This document shows, piece by piece, positions 29,558 through 31,243 of a stretch of DNA of 31,243 nucleotides. The notes beneath the pieces are model-generated. The model had not been told where the DNA came from. It worked only from the letters and a program-made list of their open reading frames with translations, and made no database searches. The number at the start of each line of letters is the position of its first letter. The stretch's first letter is position 1. The stretch comes from Dehalococcoidia bacterium (GTDB lineage: Bacteria > Chloroflexota > Dehalococcoidia > UBA2979), in contig SCTU01000127.1 of NCBI GenBank assembly GCA_004297315.1, positions 1 through 31,243 of the forward strand, given 5' to 3'. Both the position numbers and the translations under genes were made by a program.

Positions 29558-30649
29558 CTAGGCGACGGCGATATTGCTGATTTGTGCCGGTTGCTCTGCG
29601 CGCGCCTGCGCCGCGGGCGCTGGCTGTGACTCCGGGAGCACGTCCTCGTTGTCCTCGACCACCTCCGCGATCTGTACTGCCAGGTTGGGCCCGGACGTCC
29701 CCGGCAGCGCGGTGAAGCGCACGCGGTCGCCCACCAACACGTCCAGCGCCCGGCCGGGCCGCTGGTCCAGGACGAACGTGTCGCCCTCCTGCAGTTCCAT
29801 GAGCACGCCGGCCGGCACGTCCGCACCACCGAGGCGGACCACGAGCCCGAGGCGACTGCGGTGGACCACGGCCGACATCGCCCGCCGCTCTTCGTCCGTG
29901 AGCGCGGTGTTCTTCCCGCTCGAGATCCACAACTGCGCCGAGAGCTTGTCCGCGACCGGTTCGAGGACCGCGTACGGAAGACAGATCGACATCCGGCCCG
30001 TCTGCCCGCCCAGCGCAATGCCGAGCGACACGTTCACCACGACGTCGGTGGGGCCGGCGACCTGGACGAGGCTGGGGTCGAAGCCGATGTCCTGGACTTG
30101 CGGCTCCAGCGGGTGAATTTGCGTCCACATCTCTTGCAGCGAGTGCGTGATCGACCGCGAGAAGGCTCGGAGCAGACCGTTTTCGATCTCGCCGAACTCA
30201 CGCTCGCGCGGGAGCCGCGCGCCCGTGCCACCGAGCAGCCGGTCAATGACCTCGCCGGCGACTTCGGTGCCGAACTCCACGACGATGTTCCCGGAGAGCG
30301 GGTGCATGGAGAGGACGTAGCAGATCGTCCGCTCCGGGACCTGGTGCTGCCATTCCTCGTAGAGCCCTTGCTCGATCGAGGTGAGGTGCACGTGCACCAG
30401 CGTGCGCAGGCGGGACGACAGGGCAGCGCTGACCGCGCGCGCGAACTGCTCGTGCATCGACTGAAGGGCCGCCCATTGCTCTTTGGAGAACTTGTCTGGG
30501 CGCCGGAAGTCGTACGGCTTGATCGCCCGCGAGTACTCCAGCCTGATGGTGCGCGCGGGCGCGTCGAGGCGCCCGCTCCCGCCGCCACCCGGTATGCGGG
30601 TGAGGAGCGCCTCAATTTCCGACTGTGACAGCGCGCGATCTTCTCGCAT
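29558..30649 (-). CDS. fliM: FliM, flagellar motor switch protein
   Basis: 363 residues. The CheY-P-binding peptide 'ALSQSEIEALLTRI' opens the protein. The middle domain has 'PYDFRRPDKFSKEQWAALQS', 'VVEFGTEVAGEVIDRLLGGT' and the G-G-x-G loop 'LLGGTGARLPREREF'. The C-terminal SpoA domain (about 260-335) shows 'VPAGVLMELQEGDTFVLDQR' and 'ALDVLVGDRVRF'. The tail after 345 is Ala/Gln/Pro-rich. FliM links FliG to FliY in the C-ring and reverses rotation on binding CheY-P. It lies between fliL (35-base gap) and fliY (23-base gap). Confidence 0.97.
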   Translation of the reverse strand: MREDRALSQSEIEALLTRIPGGGGSGRLDAPARTIRLEYSRAIKPYDFRRPDKFSKEQWAALQSMHEQFARAVSAALSSRLRTLVHVHLTSIEQGLYEEWQHQVPERTICYVLSMHPLSGNIVVEFGTEVAGEVIDRLLGGTGARLPREREFGEIENGLLRAFSRSITHSLQEMWTQIHPLEPQVQDIGFDPSLVQVAGPTDVVVNVSLGIALGGQTGRMSICLPYAVLEPVADKLSAQLWISSGKNTALTDEERRAMSAVVHRSRLGLVVRLGGADVPAGVLMELQEGDTFVLDQRPGRALDVLVGDRVRFTALPGTSGPNLAVQIAEVVEDNEDVLPESQPAPAAQARAEQPAQISNIAVA

Positions 30650-30684
30650 CGCCTCGTCCGCCTTTCGGGCTGGTCCGTTTCGAC

Positions 30685-31243
30685 CTACTGCGACACGAAG
30701 TTCGTGAACAGCACGCGCACGACCTTGGGCTCCGGCATCACCGCTTCGATCGCGTCCTCAATCTCGCGCTTGAGACGTTCTTTGCCGTCGGGAGAGGAGA
30801 CCTCCTCGAAGGTGTGGTGGGTGACCACGGTGGTGACGACGTCTTCGATCACGCTTTTGCCCGTACCCAGTTCCTCCGCGAACTGGGCCACCAGCATCTT
30901 CTCGGTGACGACGCAGAGCGGCTCCGCGGTCCCCTCCGCATCAACCTCACCCGCAGCGCGCGGGATCGAGAAGATGTCGGCCGACACCATCGGCGCGCTG
31001 GCGGGTGCTTGAGCCGCGTGCTTGGCCGGCTTCGGCTGCTTCCCCTTGCAGCCGTTCAGCACCCAAGCCCACATCGGGTCGACGGTTTCGAACTCAATCG
31101 TGGCCTGCATCTTTAGGTACTTCGGGTCGTTCGCCGGCGACTTGAGGTTGAGCACCCGGTCTGCCGTGGTGATGCGCGGCCCGACCTTGCCCGGCACGTT
31201 GACAGGCTCCAGGGCGTGCGGCGCGGCCTCGGCGAGATTCCCC
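30685..31243 (-). CDS. fliL: FliL, stator-associated protein; N-terminus outside the window
   Basis: The frame runs off the right edge, so the cytoplasmic tail and membrane helix of FliL are not seen. 185 residues are visible. The strand 'RVLNLKSPANDPKYLKMQAT' matches the FliL start of the periplasmic domain (V-N-L...Y-L-x-x-x-x-x-L/I-E). 'IEDVVTTVVTHHTFEEVSSP', 'DGKERLKREIEDAIEAV' and the ending 'VRVLFTNFVSQ' fit the terminal part (T-x-F-V-x-Q). Between them lies an unusual insertion of about 60-70 residues with two Cys and Ala/Pro-rich sequence (residues around 'CKGKQPKPAKHAAQAPAS'). FliL surrounds the MotAB stator and increases torque. It is the first visible gene of the operon; its promoter lies beyond the window. 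Confidence 0.9.
   Translation of the reverse strand, partial: GNLAEAAPHALEPVNVPGKVGPRITTADRVLNLKSPANDPKYLKMQATIEFETVDPMWAWVLNGCKGKQPKPAKHAAQAPASAPMVSADIFSIPRAAGEVDAEGTAEPLCVVTEKMLVAQFAEELGTGKSVIEDVVTTVVTHHTFEEVSSPDGKERLKREIEDAIEAVMPEPKVVRVLFTNFVSQ

Noticed and set aside
1..31243. CRISPR array, tRNA, rRNA, insertion sequence or phage genes
   Set aside because: No spaced identical repeats, cloverleaf-like segments, transposase or integrase motifs were seen; the only dense repeats are codon repeats in the histone-like gene.

Overview
The window is a high-GC bacterial chromosome segment dominated by flagellar genes. Gene order and content resemble the Bacillus subtilis fla/che locus: FliY instead of a stand-alone FliN, fliL-fliM-fliY-fliO-P-Q-R-flhB-flhA-flhF, then sigma-28 followed by a SwrB-like protein, plus flgM-flgN-flgK-flgL-fliW-csrA. 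Base composition is far too GC-rich for Bacillus. One secreted protein carries an LPXTG-type sorting signal, there is a lysine/alanine histone-H1-like protein, and a cysteine ligase resembles MshC. Together these suggest a high-GC, probably monoderm lineage, for example a flagellated Chloroflexota or a deep actinobacterium. That placement is inference, not proven by the sequence.

Left arm, + strand (1-4893): the 3' part of flgD, a TIGR02530-type 'flagellar operon protein' and hook gene flgE. They are followed by a strong RNA hairpin and three accessory genes: a CRP-like/DUF2225 fusion, a membrane-anchored beta-propeller protein and a cysteine-rich zinc-binding protein.

Central block (4904-12327): non-flagellar genes. 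A minus-strand set encodes a tandem nitrilase-fold protein lacking intact catalytic triads, a fumarylacetoacetate-hydrolase-family enzyme and an unrecognised helical protein. An AT-rich divergent intergenic region with a perfect 13-bp inverted repeat separates this from plus-strand genes for a histone-H1-like protein (with a clear terminator), an MshC/CysRS-like ligase and a hemerythrin-like protein. A minus-strand OmpR/PhoB-type response regulator and sensor kinase pair follows, with two tandem 11-bp repeats upstream.

Right arm, - strand (31243 down to 12598): 23 tightly packed genes, many with 1-14-bp overlaps, which looks like one long operon. In transcription order: fliL (cut by the window edge), fliM, fliY, fliO, fliP, fliQ, fliR, flhB, flhA, flhF, a PilZ protein, a small membrane protein, fliA (sigma-28), a SwrB-like protein, an LPXTG/RskA-domain protein, flgF-like, flgG-like, flgM, flgN, flgK, flgL, fliW and csrA. 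It encodes the C-ring, the export gate, rod and hook-junction proteins, the sigma-28/FlgM late-gene switch, and the FliW/CsrA post-transcriptional switch. No chemotaxis genes, flhG, flagellin, stator or basal MS-ring genes are in the window. The two flagellar arms converge on the central block. No tRNA, rRNA, CRISPR, transposase or phage gene was seen, and no gene-free stretch exceeds 300 bases.
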